A stretch of DNA of 64,000 bases from Isoperla grammatica (lineage: Eukaryota; Arthropoda; Insecta; Plecoptera; Perlodidae). Below, in pieces: positions 11,101-21,477 of the stretch (the stretch's first letter is position 1; each line of letters starts with the position of its first letter). A model generated the notes under the pieces. The model was not told the DNA's origin. It ran no database searches and saw only the letters and a program-made list of their open reading frames with translations. The translations under genes and the position numbers were made by a program. Location of the stretch: positions 34,439,488-34,503,487 of the forward strand of contig OX246741.1 in the NCBI GenBank assembly GCA_945910005.1, written 5' to 3'.

Positions 11101-14100
11101 CATGCTCAGCATACCTAGCCTGCCCAGACTGCTACAGACTCACCTGAACATGGGGCGGGGACCCCAGGATATACAGAGCAGCCTCCGCCACGTGATCTGG
11201 TACCAAGAAGTGATCGTCATCCTACCTAGGGCATGCTCAGCATACCTAGCCTGCCCAGACTGCTACAGACTCACCTGAACATGGGGCGGGGACCCCAGGA
11301 TATACAGAGCAGCCTCCGCCACGTCATCTGGTACCAAGAAGTGATCGTCATCCTACCTAGGGCATGCTCAGCATACCTAGCCTTCCCAGACTGCTACAGA
11401 CTCACCTGAACATGGGGCGGGGACCCCAGGATATACAGAGCAGCCTCCGCCACGTCATCTGGTACCAAGAAGTGATCGTCATCCTACCTAGGGCATGCTC
11501 AGCATACCAAGCCTTCCCAGACTGCTACAGACTCACCTGAACATGGGGCGGGGACCCCAGGATATACAGAGCAGCCTCCGCCACGTCTTCTGGTACCAAG
11601 AAGTGCTCGTCATCCTAGCTAGGGCATGCTCAGCATACCTAGCCTGCCCAGACTGCTACAGACTCACCTGAACATGGGGCGGGGACCCCAGGATATACAG
11701 AGCAGCCTCCGCCACGTCATCTGGTACCAAGAAGTGATCGTCATCCTACCTAGGGCATGCTCAGCATACCTAGCCTGCCCAGACTGCTACAGACTCACCT
11801 GAACATGGGGCGGGGACCCCAGGAGGCCAAGTCTTGAAACCACTCGTTTCAACTCACCACCCGTTCCGAGTCGCGAAATCTAGCCAAGTCGCTCAAAAGC
11901 ATCAAAACGGTAGTCTTGAACACAAACGCGCGACTAGCAGTGCGACTTGAAACGAACTTTTTTTCCCGTTTCAAACCACGAGATAATTCAATGTGAGTTG
12001 GTCGTTTTTGGAGACTTGGGGCGCACAACTTCATATCATGGATAACGTTTTTATGATCAATGCGATTGCAGACCTGGAAGAAGCAGAAATCGCAGCTGCA
12101 AATGTACAAGATAGGTTCCGTAAAAGAATTAATCCATTTCAATCTCTCTCGGACACTAAATTCATCAAATATTTTAGACTTAGCAAACATTTAGCATTAT
12201 AGATTTAATAGAAGAGCTGTCGGAGTTCATGGAGCCGCCTTCACGTGCTTCATCACTTGATATTCAGACTCACTAGAGTAAGTCAATAAGTATCTATTAT
12301 TTTAATAAGGAAACAAAGGCAATCATTAAATTATCCTTGCCGAAAGGATAGGCCTACTTGTGGACCTATCTTCTTATATCCACCGGCGTACGGCTAAAGC
12401 CGCTTAAAACCCAGAATAAAAACCCGAAATTTCATTTTAAGTAAAGAAGATTTAATTCATGTGTATTACAAGTGCAAACACTTTAGATTATAAGAGCGAA
12501 AAAAAAACGGATATGTTGGGGATCGAACCCGAGATTTTTTGGTGACAGCCGCGGACGCAGTCGTTGAGCCACGACGGCGGCTGAAAATTTGCAATCTTAA
12601 TTGAGAGCTCATTTGGCCGTTTGTAGGCCTAGGGCTCCAGGCCTACTAAAAATAGAATTATTGCTTTTTAATGGTGTATTTTACTTCACTCATCCATAAC
12701 TTAATTTAAATGATCTTTTATCCTGAATATACCTAGGAAATACGATATTTAAGCCCTGACATTCTTCGAAGCGTCCGTTTTGATTCTCTGTTGTATAAAT
12801 CGATTATTTGCTATCGATCATTATATCTCGACATTTGTTGTAACACCGTTTTTGATTGGTCCTTTTGCTAGTCGAGGGGGGCGGAGACTCAAGTCGCGAA
12901 AAGTCAGTCACTCGGAATATTTTGAACTCTCTTTGCGTTTCGAATCACTTGGTCGGTTTCAAGACTACGCTAATACAAGCTTGTCAAGTCGCGCGCGATT
13001 TCAACAAGTGACTCGAACCGTCATAGCGGGCCGAGTCGCGAGGTTTCAAGACTTGGCCTCCAGGATATACAGAGCAGCCTCCGCCACGTCATCTGGTACC
13101 AAGAAGTGATCGTCATCCTACCTAGGGCATGCTCAGCATACCTAGCCTGCCCAGACTGCTACAGACTCACCTGAACATGGGGCGGGGACCCCAGGATATA
13201 CAGAGCAGCCTCCGCCACGTCATGTGGTACCAAGAAGTGATCGTCATCCTACCTAGGGCATGCTCAGCATACCTAGCCTGCCCAGACTGCTACAGACTCA
13301 CCTGAACATAGGGCGGGGACCCCAGGATATACAGAGCAGCCTCCGCCACGTCATCTGGTACCAAGAAGTGATCGTCATCCTACCTAGGGCATGCTCAGCA
13401 TACCTAGCCTGCCCAGACTGCTACAGACTCACCTGAACATGGGGCGGGGACCCCAGGATATACAGAGCAGCCTCCGCCACGTCATCTGGTACCAAGAAGT
13501 AATCGTCATCCTACCTAGGGCAAGCTCAGCATACCTAGCCACCCCAGATTGCGACAGACTCACCTGAACATGAGGCGGGGACCCCAGGATATACAGAGCA
13601 GCCTCCGCCACGTCATCTGGTACCAAGAAGTGATCGTCATCCTACCTAGGGCATGCTCAGCATACCTAGCCTGCCCAGACTGCTACAGACTCACCTGAAC
13701 ATGGGGCGGGGACCCCAGGATATACAGAGCAGCCTCCGCCACGTCATCTGGTACCAAGAAGTGATCGTCATCCTGCCTAGGGCATGCTCAGCATACCTAG
13801 CCTGCCCAGACTGCTACAGACTCACCTGAACATGGGGCGGGGACCCCAGGATATACAGAGCAGCCTCCGCCACGTCATCTGGTACCAAGAAGTGATCGTC
13901 ATCCTACCTAGGGCATGCTCAGCATACCTAGCCTGCCCAGACTGCTACAGACTCACCTGAACATGGGGCGGGGACCCCAGGATATACAGAGCAGCCTCCG
14001 CCACGTCATCTGGTACCAAGAAGAGATCGTCATCCTACCTAGGGCATGGTCAGCATACCTAGCCTGCCCAGACTGGTACAGACTCACCTGAACATGGGGC

Positions 14101-17100
14101 GGGGACCCCAGGATATACAGAGCAGCCTCCGCCACGTCATCTGGTACCAAGAAGTGATCGTCATCCTACCTAGGGCATGCTCAGCATACCTAGCCTGCCC
14201 AGACTGGTACAGACTCACCTGAACATGGGGCGGGGACCCCAGGATATACAGAGCAGCCTCCGCCACGTCATCTGGTACCAAGAAGTGATCGTCATCCTGC
14301 CTAGGGCATGCTCAGCATACCTAGCCTGCCCAGACTGCTACAGACTCACCTGAACATGGGGCGGGGACCCCAGGATATACAGAGCAGCCTCCGCCACGTC
14401 ATCTGGTACCAAGAAGTGATCGTCATCCTGCCTAGGGCATGCTCAGCATACCTAGCCTGCCCAGACTGCTACAGACTCACCTGAACATGGGGCGGGGACC
14501 CCAGGATATACAGAGCAGCCTCCGCCACGTCATCTGGTACCAAGAAGTGATCGTCATCCTGCCTAGGGCATGCTCAGCATACCTAGCCTGCCCAGACTGC
14601 TACAGACTCACCTGAACATGGGGCGGGGACCCCAGGATATACAGAGCAGCCTCCGCCACGTCATCTGGTACCAAGAAGTGATCGTCATCCTACCTAGGGC
14701 ATGCTCAGCATACCTAGCCATCCCAGACTGCTACAGACTCACCTGAACATGGAGCGGGGACCCCAGGATATACAGAGCAGCCTCCGCCACGTCATCTGGT
14801 ACCAAGAAGTGATCGTCATCCTACCTAGGGCATGCTCAGCATACCTAGCCTGCCCAGACTGCTACAGACTCACCTGAACATGGGGCGGGGACCCCAGGAT
14901 ATACAGAGCAGCCTCCGCCACGTCATCTGGTATCAAGAAGTGATCGTCATCCTACCTAGGGCATGCTCAGCATACCTAGCCTGCCCAGACTGCTACAGAC
15001 TCACCTGAACATGGGGCGGGGACCCCAGGATATACAGAGCAGCCTCCGCCACGTCATCTGGTACCAAGAAGTGATCGTCATCCTACCTAATGCATGCTCA
15101 GCATACCTAGCCTGCCCAGACTGCTACAGACTCACCTCAACATGGGGCGGGGACCCCAGGATATACAGAGCAGCCTCCGCCACGTCACCTGGTACCAAGA
15201 AGTGATCGTCATCTTGCCTAGGGCATGCTCCGCATACCTAGCCTGCCCAGACTGCTACAGACTCACCTGAACATGGGGCGGGGACCCCAGGATATACAGA
15301 GCAGCCTCCGCCACGTCATCTGGTACCAAGAAGTGATCGTCATCCTACCTAGGGCATGCTCAGCATACCTAGCCTGCCCAGACTGCTACAGACTCACCTG
15401 AACATGGGGCGGGGACCCCAGGATATACAGAGCAGCCTCCGCCACGTCATCTGGTACCAAGAAGTGATCGTCATCCTACCTAGGGCATGCTCAGCATACC
15501 TAGCCTGCCCAGACTGCTACAGACTCACCTGAACATGGGGCGGGGACCCCAGGATATACAGAGCAGCCTCCGCCACGTCATCTGGTACCAAGAAGTGATC
15601 GTCATCCTACCTAGGGCATGCTCAGCATACCTAGCCTGCCCAGACTGCTACAGACTCACCTGAACATGGGGCGGGGACCCCAGGATATACAGAGCAGCCT
15701 CCGCCACGTCATCTGGTACCAAGAAGTGATCGTCATCCTGCCTAGGGCATGCTCAGCATACCTAGCCTGCCCAGACTGGTACAGACTCACCTGAACATGG
15801 GGCGGGGACCCCAGGATATACAGAGCAGCCTCCGCCACGTCATCTGGTATCAAGAAGTGATCCAACTGGAGGGCCTTAGCTTTGGACTCGTCAATATTCG
15901 CAGCGGCCAGCAAGCCTGTCTTTGTCGCCCCTGGACTGATGCTCTGAAAAGAAGCAAACAGACACGTAAGATAAAATAAATAATTACTTTGCAAATAAAT
16001 AAGTTTGTCGTTTAGGGCAAGTTTCACCAAAATTTGATCCGCCGATTTTCTGTTAATCGGAGATCAAAAATGGCGCCCGGTAGAAGCCACCGTGCATTTT
16101 GTGTATTGTAATGTTTGCTGAAACCATGGTCACCAAGCCTAGATTAGTCAATCAGCCGATTAAAAGGTTTGGTGAGTTCCGACCTTATAGTTTATGTGCA
16201 TTTTACACACAAAACGAAAAAACTTACAAACCAATATCTAAGATTTAACAATATAATTTGAAAGTGTATGATGTATCGATCAATATCAAAGAGAAATATA
16301 AAACTAAGATTAGAAAATATCAATAGTAGAAAACATAGATGTTTTTTGGCCATCTTTGCGAAATAAGTAAATCATACCTAGTAGTAAAAGAATGAAAGGG
16401 AAAACTTTCGTTAGTCATTATTAAGTGCATTTCGAATAACTTTTACATTGTATAGGTACCAAAGATTACAACCTAGTTTTTAATCTTTGATTGTACGATG
16501 ACAAGTTATTCCCAGAGATGACGATGTGCTTACCGAGATCTTGATGTGCGGTTTGTATCCCAACAGCTCAACTCTGAGTCCCTCAGTGAGCGCCTTTGTC
16601 GCGTGCTTACTGGCTGAGTACATCGTCATACCGTCTGTCGCGGCAACCTTGTGCGAGGCAACACTGTAACAAATACAAGGTATAGTTGCCGCAACGAAAG
16701 TATAGGGTACGCACAACACCAAAACACAACAATGAAACAAATGAATTGAACCGATGGACAAGCAAGCTGTCAAAAAAAAATATGAAGTTCTGAAGTTGGA
16801 AAAAACAAACGTTCAGAACGCTTACACACTTTTACATAGTTGCTGTCCATTACTTAACATAAATTTTAACTGGCGAGCAGTTACTATCGTTACAACTAAT
16901 TGTTTCTCCTCATTATTTGCAAAGATATTACTTTGACGGCTTGTTGTTTGTCCACCAGTTCAATTCATTTATTGCATTGTTGTAGTTGGGCTGTTACGTC
17001 AGATGTGCGTACCCTATTCTGATGCTTACGACACAACCGAATCCAAGGTGACAACTTAATTTTCTAATTCGCTAATTTCTACCATCTAATCGAAACAGGT

Positions 17101-17732
17101 CCATTGGGGATAATTTAAAACCTTCCGTTGGTTACCTGTAACGGTGGGTGTGGCCAAACCGCCTGTGCACTCGACTAAGCCGAACCATGCGTTTACGAAT
17201 GTGTGAAAGAACGCCAGGTATCTATTGATTTTCTTTCAATTGGCGCTATTGAAAGGGTCACTAGACAATGACCTGAGATCGTAATGCGAATACTTTCGTT
17301 GGGACTAGTATACATTTTTTCAGCGTTCTTTCACACATTCGTAAAGGAGGTATTTCGCTTAGTATAATGCACAATACAGTGTAACGCTGTGAGTCGTATG
17401 AGGCGATGACCGATAGGCTCTCGAATCTCTTCTTTCCACTTTATCTTTCTCTCCTACTTGTCGTTTTTCTCCCAATCGATCTCCTCCGACGCCATATGAC
17501 CAAGCTGTCGCGATATTTAACACCAAATAACCCCCACAAATAAACAAATAAATACCAAATAATAATGAATGAGTTACCTGTTGATGTGAATGATGTGACC
17601 GCCAACCTTCCTCGCCTTCATGGACTTGACGGCCTCTCGCGTACAAATACTCAGGCCGATCACATTAGTGTCCAGTACGTCCTGCCAATCGGACGTGCAA
17701 CCAGCTGTGAAGCACGTGGGCACACGTCACGG

Positions 17733-17781
<49 letters not shown>

Positions 17782-19411
17782 TAGCAGAATTAATGCCAGT
17801 AAGTATGACTAAGAACTATCTTCCTCCTATTTTCCATCTTTGCATCTTGAGATGCTTTGAACCTTGCTTCAATCCCATTAGAATTCATGTAAGTTGTGTT
17901 CAACACACATTTACGAATTCATAAGGTAAACAAATTGATTATTAATAAAAATAGCCGTCCATTCGTCACATTAATCCACCCTGTTTACACGTCAAGTTTA
18001 ATATGACATGAGTAGTAAGATAATTAAATACGTATTTTGTAAAAAAATACATTTATATAGATAAAGAAAGGTTGAAGAATGATATTTTATAATTGATTCG
18101 AACTGGTAAGGTATTTAATTGCGAGTGTTTCGTCTGACGTTATAGTCTTTATTGTTTTTAGAGCTAGGATGATGGACGTAGTTATCGGAAAACAACCATT
18201 GGGTGGGTGGAGAAGAAGCCAAGGTCTACTTGATGGAGTGGAGGCCAAGTAGACCTTGGAAGAAGCCTAGCGACATCATACAAGGCAGTGCGAGTGTATG
18301 GACTGAACACACTCACCTGTCAACGGCGCGTCACGTATGACCCCCGCGTTGTTGACGAGCACGTCGACGCCTCCCAGGTTCTGGTTGACCCAATCGAAGG
18401 CGGCCAAGACGTCGGCCTCATGTCTGACGTCACACTGCCGGGGGTGTAACTCACCAGCTGCGTCCTTCATCTCTTGTTTCAATGTCTGAATTACATCGTG
18501 AGGTATATTATGAGAATAGTTACAGCTGGATCTGTTGCAGGAAAGTCAAGCAGCAGTGGACGGAGAATGGACATGAATGCAACGTGGCAAATAATAATAG
18601 TGTAGGGAACAAACTATAGTGGACCCAAAATTACTTTACACCTGCTTTTGTCACATCCGGGGCAGTCGTAGCCAATCAGCGAACCGCCCGAGACACACCA
18701 GCGCAAATACCGATCGCTGATTGGCTACGAACCAGTCGCCTGTGACGAAAGCATGTGTAAGGTAGTCTTGGGACTACTATACCTTACGGCTTCCTTCGGC
18801 TTCCGTCACAGGCGAGGTACTCGTAGCCAATCAGCGATCGTTATTTGCGCGCGCTTGTCTCTGGCGGTTCGCTGGTTGGCTACGAGTGCCGGCGACGAGT
18901 GACGAAAGCATATGTAAGGTTGTCTTTGGTTGCCTATATTTGTTCGCAAGAAACCTGCCCATGGACCTCTTCAAGAGACATAACTAGGTATCGCGGCATT
19001 TGAAATAGTCGAGAGGAATGTTCGAGGGCGTTCGTATGACTCAATCCCAGAATTAGTCTTGTGACTGAGAGAAACCTCGGAAAAACCCTTCAGTCAGGAT
19101 GGCCGGAGCCCGGTATCGAACCGGCGACCTTCCGAATAAGAGCCTCGTGTGCTAGCGCTGAGCCTATAATAGTAACTTAGTCATGCGACCTAGAGTTGGT
19201 TTCTTTAGATGTTCAAAGTTACAGGCCGGTACCAGAAAAAGACTAAGGACCGGTTGTGAATCCAAACAATCGTACTCACCTCAATCGTCTTGACCTCTGG
19301 CGCAATCCCCATGACCTTCATCCCCTTGCTGACAAGCTGCTTGGCAATGGCGTACCCTATCCCCGAGCTCGCCCCTGTTACCACAGCAACCTTACCCGCC
19401 CATCGGTTCAT
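2087..19411 (-). CDS. SDR gene A: DHRS11 / farnesol-dehydrogenase-like, complete, six exons
   Basis: Spliced minus-strand gene; exons 19280-19411, 18317-18485, 17578-17704, 16534-16663, 15791-15943, 2087-2128, joining to 250 codons plus stop. It encodes a classical short-chain dehydrogenase/reductase. The cofactor motif TGASSGIG is at residues 12-19, NNAG at 89-92, and the catalytic residues are Ser143 (codon split between exons 3 and 4), Tyr158 and Lys162 (YSASK). The ISPG motif is at 188-191 and the C-terminus is ELTIKPIGEDF. Length and motif order match DHRS11-like and insect farnesol dehydrogenase-like enzymes, cytosolic NAD(P)H-dependent oxidoreductases. The substrate cannot be told from sequence. 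After beta-strand 2 it reads GIAPEVKTIE where the family usually has an Arg-containing, NADP-binding segment. All introns are GT-AG. Intron 5 is 13.7 kb and consists mostly of copies of the exon 5 donor region. An expressed gene is likely but not proven. Confidence 0.88.
2690..2826 (+). mobile_element. Probable LINE 3' tail
   Basis: The plus strand ends in aataaagaaattgaattga followed by further GAATT repeats. A poly(A)-signal-like hexamer before a short-repeat tail is common at 3' ends of arthropod non-LTR retrotransposons. It abuts the outer edge of the 131-bp array in gene A intron 5. No coding part is visible. Confidence 0.35.
2836..11822 (-). repeat. 131-bp tandem array, left block (about 69 units), from exon 5 / intron 5 of gene A
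   Basis: Head-to-tail units with a 131-bp period and few substitutions. On the minus strand each unit has 72 bp of exon 5 coding sequence (from DHFL through PPHVQ), the donor CAG|GTGAGTCTG, and 59 bp of intron ending taggatgac, where the next unit begins. The source is the genuine exon 5 at 15791-15943. Most units carry GTACCA (Val-Pro) where the exon has ATACCA (Ile-Pro), but a minority carry the ATACCA form, so variants are interspersed. At least two units (near 5650 and 10370) share a 1-bp deletion. Because 131 is not a multiple of three, no long frame spans the array. Confidence 0.95.
12039..12285 (+). pseudogene. Decayed HARBI1-like transposase N-terminal fragment
   Basis: An open stretch beginning MDNVFMINAIADLEEAEI includes RFRKRINPFQSL and FIKYFRLSKHLAL, resembling the region before the DDE domain of Harbinger nucleases. 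The frame is broken near 12200. A second frame then reads DLIEELSEFMEPPSRASSLD up to a stop near 12275. The catalytic domain is absent. The assignment rests on remembered family patterns; a profile search would settle it. Confidence 0.5.
12510..12595 (-). mobile_element. tRNA-derived SINE head inside the Harbinger element
   Basis: On the minus strand an A-box-like TGGCTCAACGACTG and a B-box-like GGTTCGATCC are spaced as in a tRNA, but the arms do not fold into a clean cloverleaf. This suggests a SINE head rather than a working tRNA. Confidence 0.5.
13061..15790 (-). repeat. 131-bp tandem array, right block (about 21 units), adjoining exon 5 of gene A
   Basis: Continuation of the exon 5 / intron 5 derived array after the Harbinger insertion. 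The last unit runs without a break into the genuine exon 5, whose donor is at 15790/15791, so the array grew from the real splice site into the intron. Units keep the donor CAG|GTGAGT. Several share private variants, such as agactggtac near 14075, 14206 and 15776. Confidence 0.95.
15791..15943 (-). CDS. Gene A exon 5
   Basis: 153 nt, phase 0 at both ends, encoding residues 187-237 (SISPGATKTGLL through PPHVQ). Acceptor cttcttttcag, donor CAG|GTGAGT. Its last 72 nt are the exonic part of the 131-bp repeat. The upstream 81 nt are not repeated. Confidence 0.9.
16014..16184. mobile_element. Foldback MITE in gene A intron 4
   Basis: The ends are diverged inverted repeats: agggcaagtttcaccaaa on the left and, reverse-complemented, aaggtcggaactcaccaaa on the right. 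Inner matches continue around the gccgatt motifs. No coding sequence. The target duplication is not resolved. Confidence 0.4.
16534..16663 (-). CDS. Gene A exon 4 (active-site exon)
   Basis: 130 nt. It completes the catalytic Ser143 codon, then encodes VASHKVAATDGMTMYSASKH and onward to HIKIS, including Tyr158 and Lys162. Acceptor tttgttacag, donor TCG|GTAAGC. Phase and length match gene B exon 4. Confidence 0.9.
16703..17016. mobile_element. Foldback element with long inverted arms, intron 3 of gene A
   Basis: The left arm begins gggtacgcacaacacc and the right arm ends gtgcgtaccc. The arms match imperfectly over about 75 bp, including aatgaattgaac on the left and its complement on the right. 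TA flanks both ends, as in Tc1/mariner-like MITEs. No transposase. Confidence 0.6.
17192..17345. mobile_element. 154-bp palindromic MITE, intron 3 of gene A
   Basis: Perfect 23-bp inverted termini: the left starts tttacgaatgtgtgaaag, and the right is its complement ending cattcgtaaa. A diverged single end (ctttcacacattcataaagg) occurs near 24505-24530 in gene B. Confidence 0.65.
17578..17704 (-). CDS. Gene A exon 3
   Basis: 127 nt encoding the end of split residue 101, then GCTSDWQDVLDTNVIGLSIC through GGHIIHIN and two bases of the catalytic serine codon. Acceptor gcttcacag, donor ACAG|GTAACT. A TC-rich tract on the minus strand ends about 27 nt upstream of the acceptor. Confidence 0.9.
17731..17777. 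repeat. (GA)n / (TC)n microsatellite next to the gene A exon 3 acceptor
   Basis: Nearly pure GA dinucleotide on the plus strand, so TC on the gene strand. It starts 27 nt upstream of the exon 3 acceptor and could act as an extended polypyrimidine tract. Confidence 0.9.
18219..18259. repeat. Perfect 14-bp stem-loop
   Basis: ccaaggtctacttg (18219-18232) and its exact complement (18246-18259) surround a 13-nt loop. It lies 58 bp from exon 2 of gene A, in intron 2. Confidence 0.7.
18317..18485 (-). CDS. Gene A exon 2
   Basis: 169 nt, phase 0 in and phase 1 out, residues 45-100 (TLKQEMKDAAGEL through RDAPLT). It contains the CDV segment and the NNAG motif. Acceptor gtaattcag, donor ACAG|GTGAGT. 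Gene B exon 2 has the same length. Confidence 0.9.
18633..18925. mobile_element. Tandem pair of long hairpins (foldback element), intron 1 of gene A
   Basis: Two consecutive palindromes have related arms. The first, about 18633-18763, pairs a segment containing gtcgtagccaatcagcga with tcgctgattggctacga, and its outer arms match too (ctttacacctgcttttgtc against gacgaaagcatgtgtaagg). The second, about 18780-18920, repeats the plan with diverged arms. Related agtcgtgaccaatcagcgat text occurs near 26267-26290. Confidence 0.65.
19000..19180 (-). mobile_element. tRNA-derived SINE, intron 1 of gene A
   Basis: On the minus strand: an A-box-like taggctcagcgctagcac, a B box ggttcgatacc, then a body with gggtttttccgaggtttctc. 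The head plus non-tRNA body identifies a SINE. The head matches the fragment near 1310-1385. Confidence 0.6.
19280..19411 (-). CDS. Gene A exon 1 (start exon)
   Basis: 132 nt, 44 codons from ATG at 19411, starting MNRWAGKVAVVTGASSGIG; donor GAG|GTGAGT at 19280/19279. Position -3 is a purine. The Rossmann-fold nucleotide-binding motif is complete. The GIAPEV segment lacks the basic residue usually found at the cofactor phosphate site in NADP-dependent relatives. The minisatellite ends about 17 bp upstream. Confidence 0.9.
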
Positions 19412-19428
19412 CTCAACATGTGATTCGT

Positions 19429-21477
19429 CAAGTCTGCTTCAACACAAGACCACTGGTGCAAGTCTGCTTCAACACAGACCACTGGTGCAAGTCTGCTTCA
19501 ACACAAGACCACTGATGCAAGTCTGCCTCAACACAAGACCACTGGTGTAAGTCTGCCTCAACACAAGACCACTGGTGTAAGACTGCTTCAACACAGACCA
19601 CTGGTGCAAGTCTGCTTAAACACAGACCACTGGTGCAAGTCTGCTTCAACACAGACCACTGGTGCAAGTCTGCTTCAACACAACCACTGATGCAAGTCTG
19701 CTTCAACACGAGACCACTGGTGCAAGTCTGCTTCAACACATACCACTGGTGCAAGTCTGCTTCCACACAAGACCACTGGTGCAAGTCTGCTTCAACACAA
19801 GACCACTGGTGCAAGTCTGCTTCAACACAGACCACTGGTGCAAGTCTGCTTCAACACAAGACCACTGATGCAAGTCTGCTTCAACACAGACCACTGATGC
19901 AAGTCTGCTTCAACACAGACCACTGGTGCAAGTCTGCTTCAACACAACCACTGATACAAGTCTGCTTCAACACAAGACCACTGGTGCAAGTCTGCTTCAA
20001 CACAGACCACTGGTGCAAGTCTGCTTCAACACAAGACCACTGGTGCAAGTCTGCTTCAACACAAGACCACTGATGCAAGTCTGCTTCAACACAGACCACT
20101 GGTGCAAGTCTGCTTCAACACAACCACTGATACAAGTCTGCTTCAACACGAGACCACTGGTGCAAGTCTGCTTCAACACAGACCACTGATGCAAGTCTGC
20201 TTCAACACAACCACTGGTGCAAGTCTGCTTCAACACAACCACTGATACAAGTCTGCTTCAACACGAGACCACTGGTGCAAGTCTGCTTCAACACAGACCA
20301 CTGGTGCAAGTCTGCTTCAACACAAGACCACTGGTGCAAGTCTGCTTCAACACAAGACCACTGATGCAAGTCTGCTTCAACACAGACCACTGGTGCAAGT
20401 CTGCTTCAACACAACCACTGGTGCAAGTCTGCTTCAACACAACCACTGATACAAGTCTGCTTCAACACGAGACCACTGGTGCAAGTCTGCTTCAACACAG
20501 ACCACTGGTGCAAGTCTGCTTCAACACAAGACCACTGGTGCAAGTCTGCTTCAACACAAGACCACTGATGCAAGTCTGCTTCAACACAGACCACTGGTGC
20601 AAGTCTGCTTCAACACAACCACTGATACAAGTCTGCTTCAACACGAGACCACTGGTGCAAGTCTGCTTCAACACAGACCACTGGTGCAAGTCTGCTTCAA
20701 CACAGACCACTGGTGCAAGTCTGCTTCAACACAAGACCACTGGTGCAAGTCTGCTTCAACACAGACCACTGATGCAAGTCTGCTTCAACACAGACCACTG
20801 ATGCAAGTCTGCTTCAACACGAGACCACTGGTGCAAGTCTGCTTCAACACAGACCACTGGTGCAAGTCTGCTTCAACACAACCACTGATGCAAGTCTGCT
20901 TCAACACAAGACCACTGGTGCAAGTCTGCTTCAACACGAGACCACTGGTGCAAGTCTGCTTCAACACAGACCACTGGTGCAAGTCTGCTTCAACACAGAC
21001 CACTGGTGCAAGTCTGCTTCAACACAAGACCACTGGTGCAAGTCTGCTTCAACACAGACCACTGGTGCAAGTCTGCTTCAACACAGACCACTGATGCAAG
21101 TCTGCTTCAACACAGACCACTGGTGCAAGTCTGCTTCAACACAACCACTGATGCAAGTCTGCTTCAACACAAGACCACTGGTGCAAGTCTGCTTCAACAC
21201 GAGACCACTGGTGCAAGTCTGCTTCAACACAGACCACTGGTGCAAGTCTGCTTCAACACAGACCACTGGTGCAAGTCTGCTTCAACACAAGACCACTGGT
21301 GCAAGTCTGCTTCAACACAGACCACTGGTGCAAGTCTGCTTCAACACAGACCACTGATGCAAGTCTGCTTCAACACGAGACCACTGGTGCAAGTCTGCTT
21401 CAACACAGACCACTGGTGCAAGTCTGCTTCAACACAACCACTGATGCAAGTCTGCTTCAACACAAGACCACTGGTGC
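19429..21477. repeat. 26-30 bp minisatellite upstream of gene A (about 70 units)
   Basis: Tandem units built on caagtctgcttcaacac followed by (a)(ag)accactggtg, with length variants from aca/agacc/gagacc indels and ggtg/gatg or gatac substitutions. Units are contiguous with no unique spacers, so this is not a CRISPR array. It occupies the probable 5' UTR or promoter of gene A. Short open frames inside it on both strands are by-products. Confidence 0.95.

Larger units (their letters stand above)
11823..13060 (+). mobile_element. PIF/Harbinger-like DNA transposon inserted in the 131-bp array
   Basis: The ends are perfect 19-bp inverted repeats (GAGGCCAAGTCTTGAAACC). The 3-bp target duplication CAG is at 11820-11822 and 13061-13063; removing the element restores the repeat unit exactly (ccccaggatatac). 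A 3-bp duplication at CWG is known for some Harbinger elements. Subterminal regions are rich in short gagtcgcg/caagtcgcg motifs. Inside is a decayed fragment resembling the start of a HARBI1-type transposase, and a tRNA-like SINE fragment. The element is non-autonomous. Confidence 0.82.

Noticed and set aside
13429..14281. Minus-strand 65-codon frames containing PDDVAEAALYILG
   Set aside because: These are array copies of part of exon 5 read through the donor into intron; they are not separate genes.
2851..15205. Repeated 60-80 codon plus-strand frames in the 131-bp array
   Set aside because: They are antisense to the copied SDR exon 5 fragment and are cut each time the 131-bp period shifts frame.
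19429..21477. CRISPR-like array of 26-30 bp repeats
   Set aside because: Units are contiguous without unique spacers, in eukaryotic DNA, with no cas genes. It is a minisatellite.
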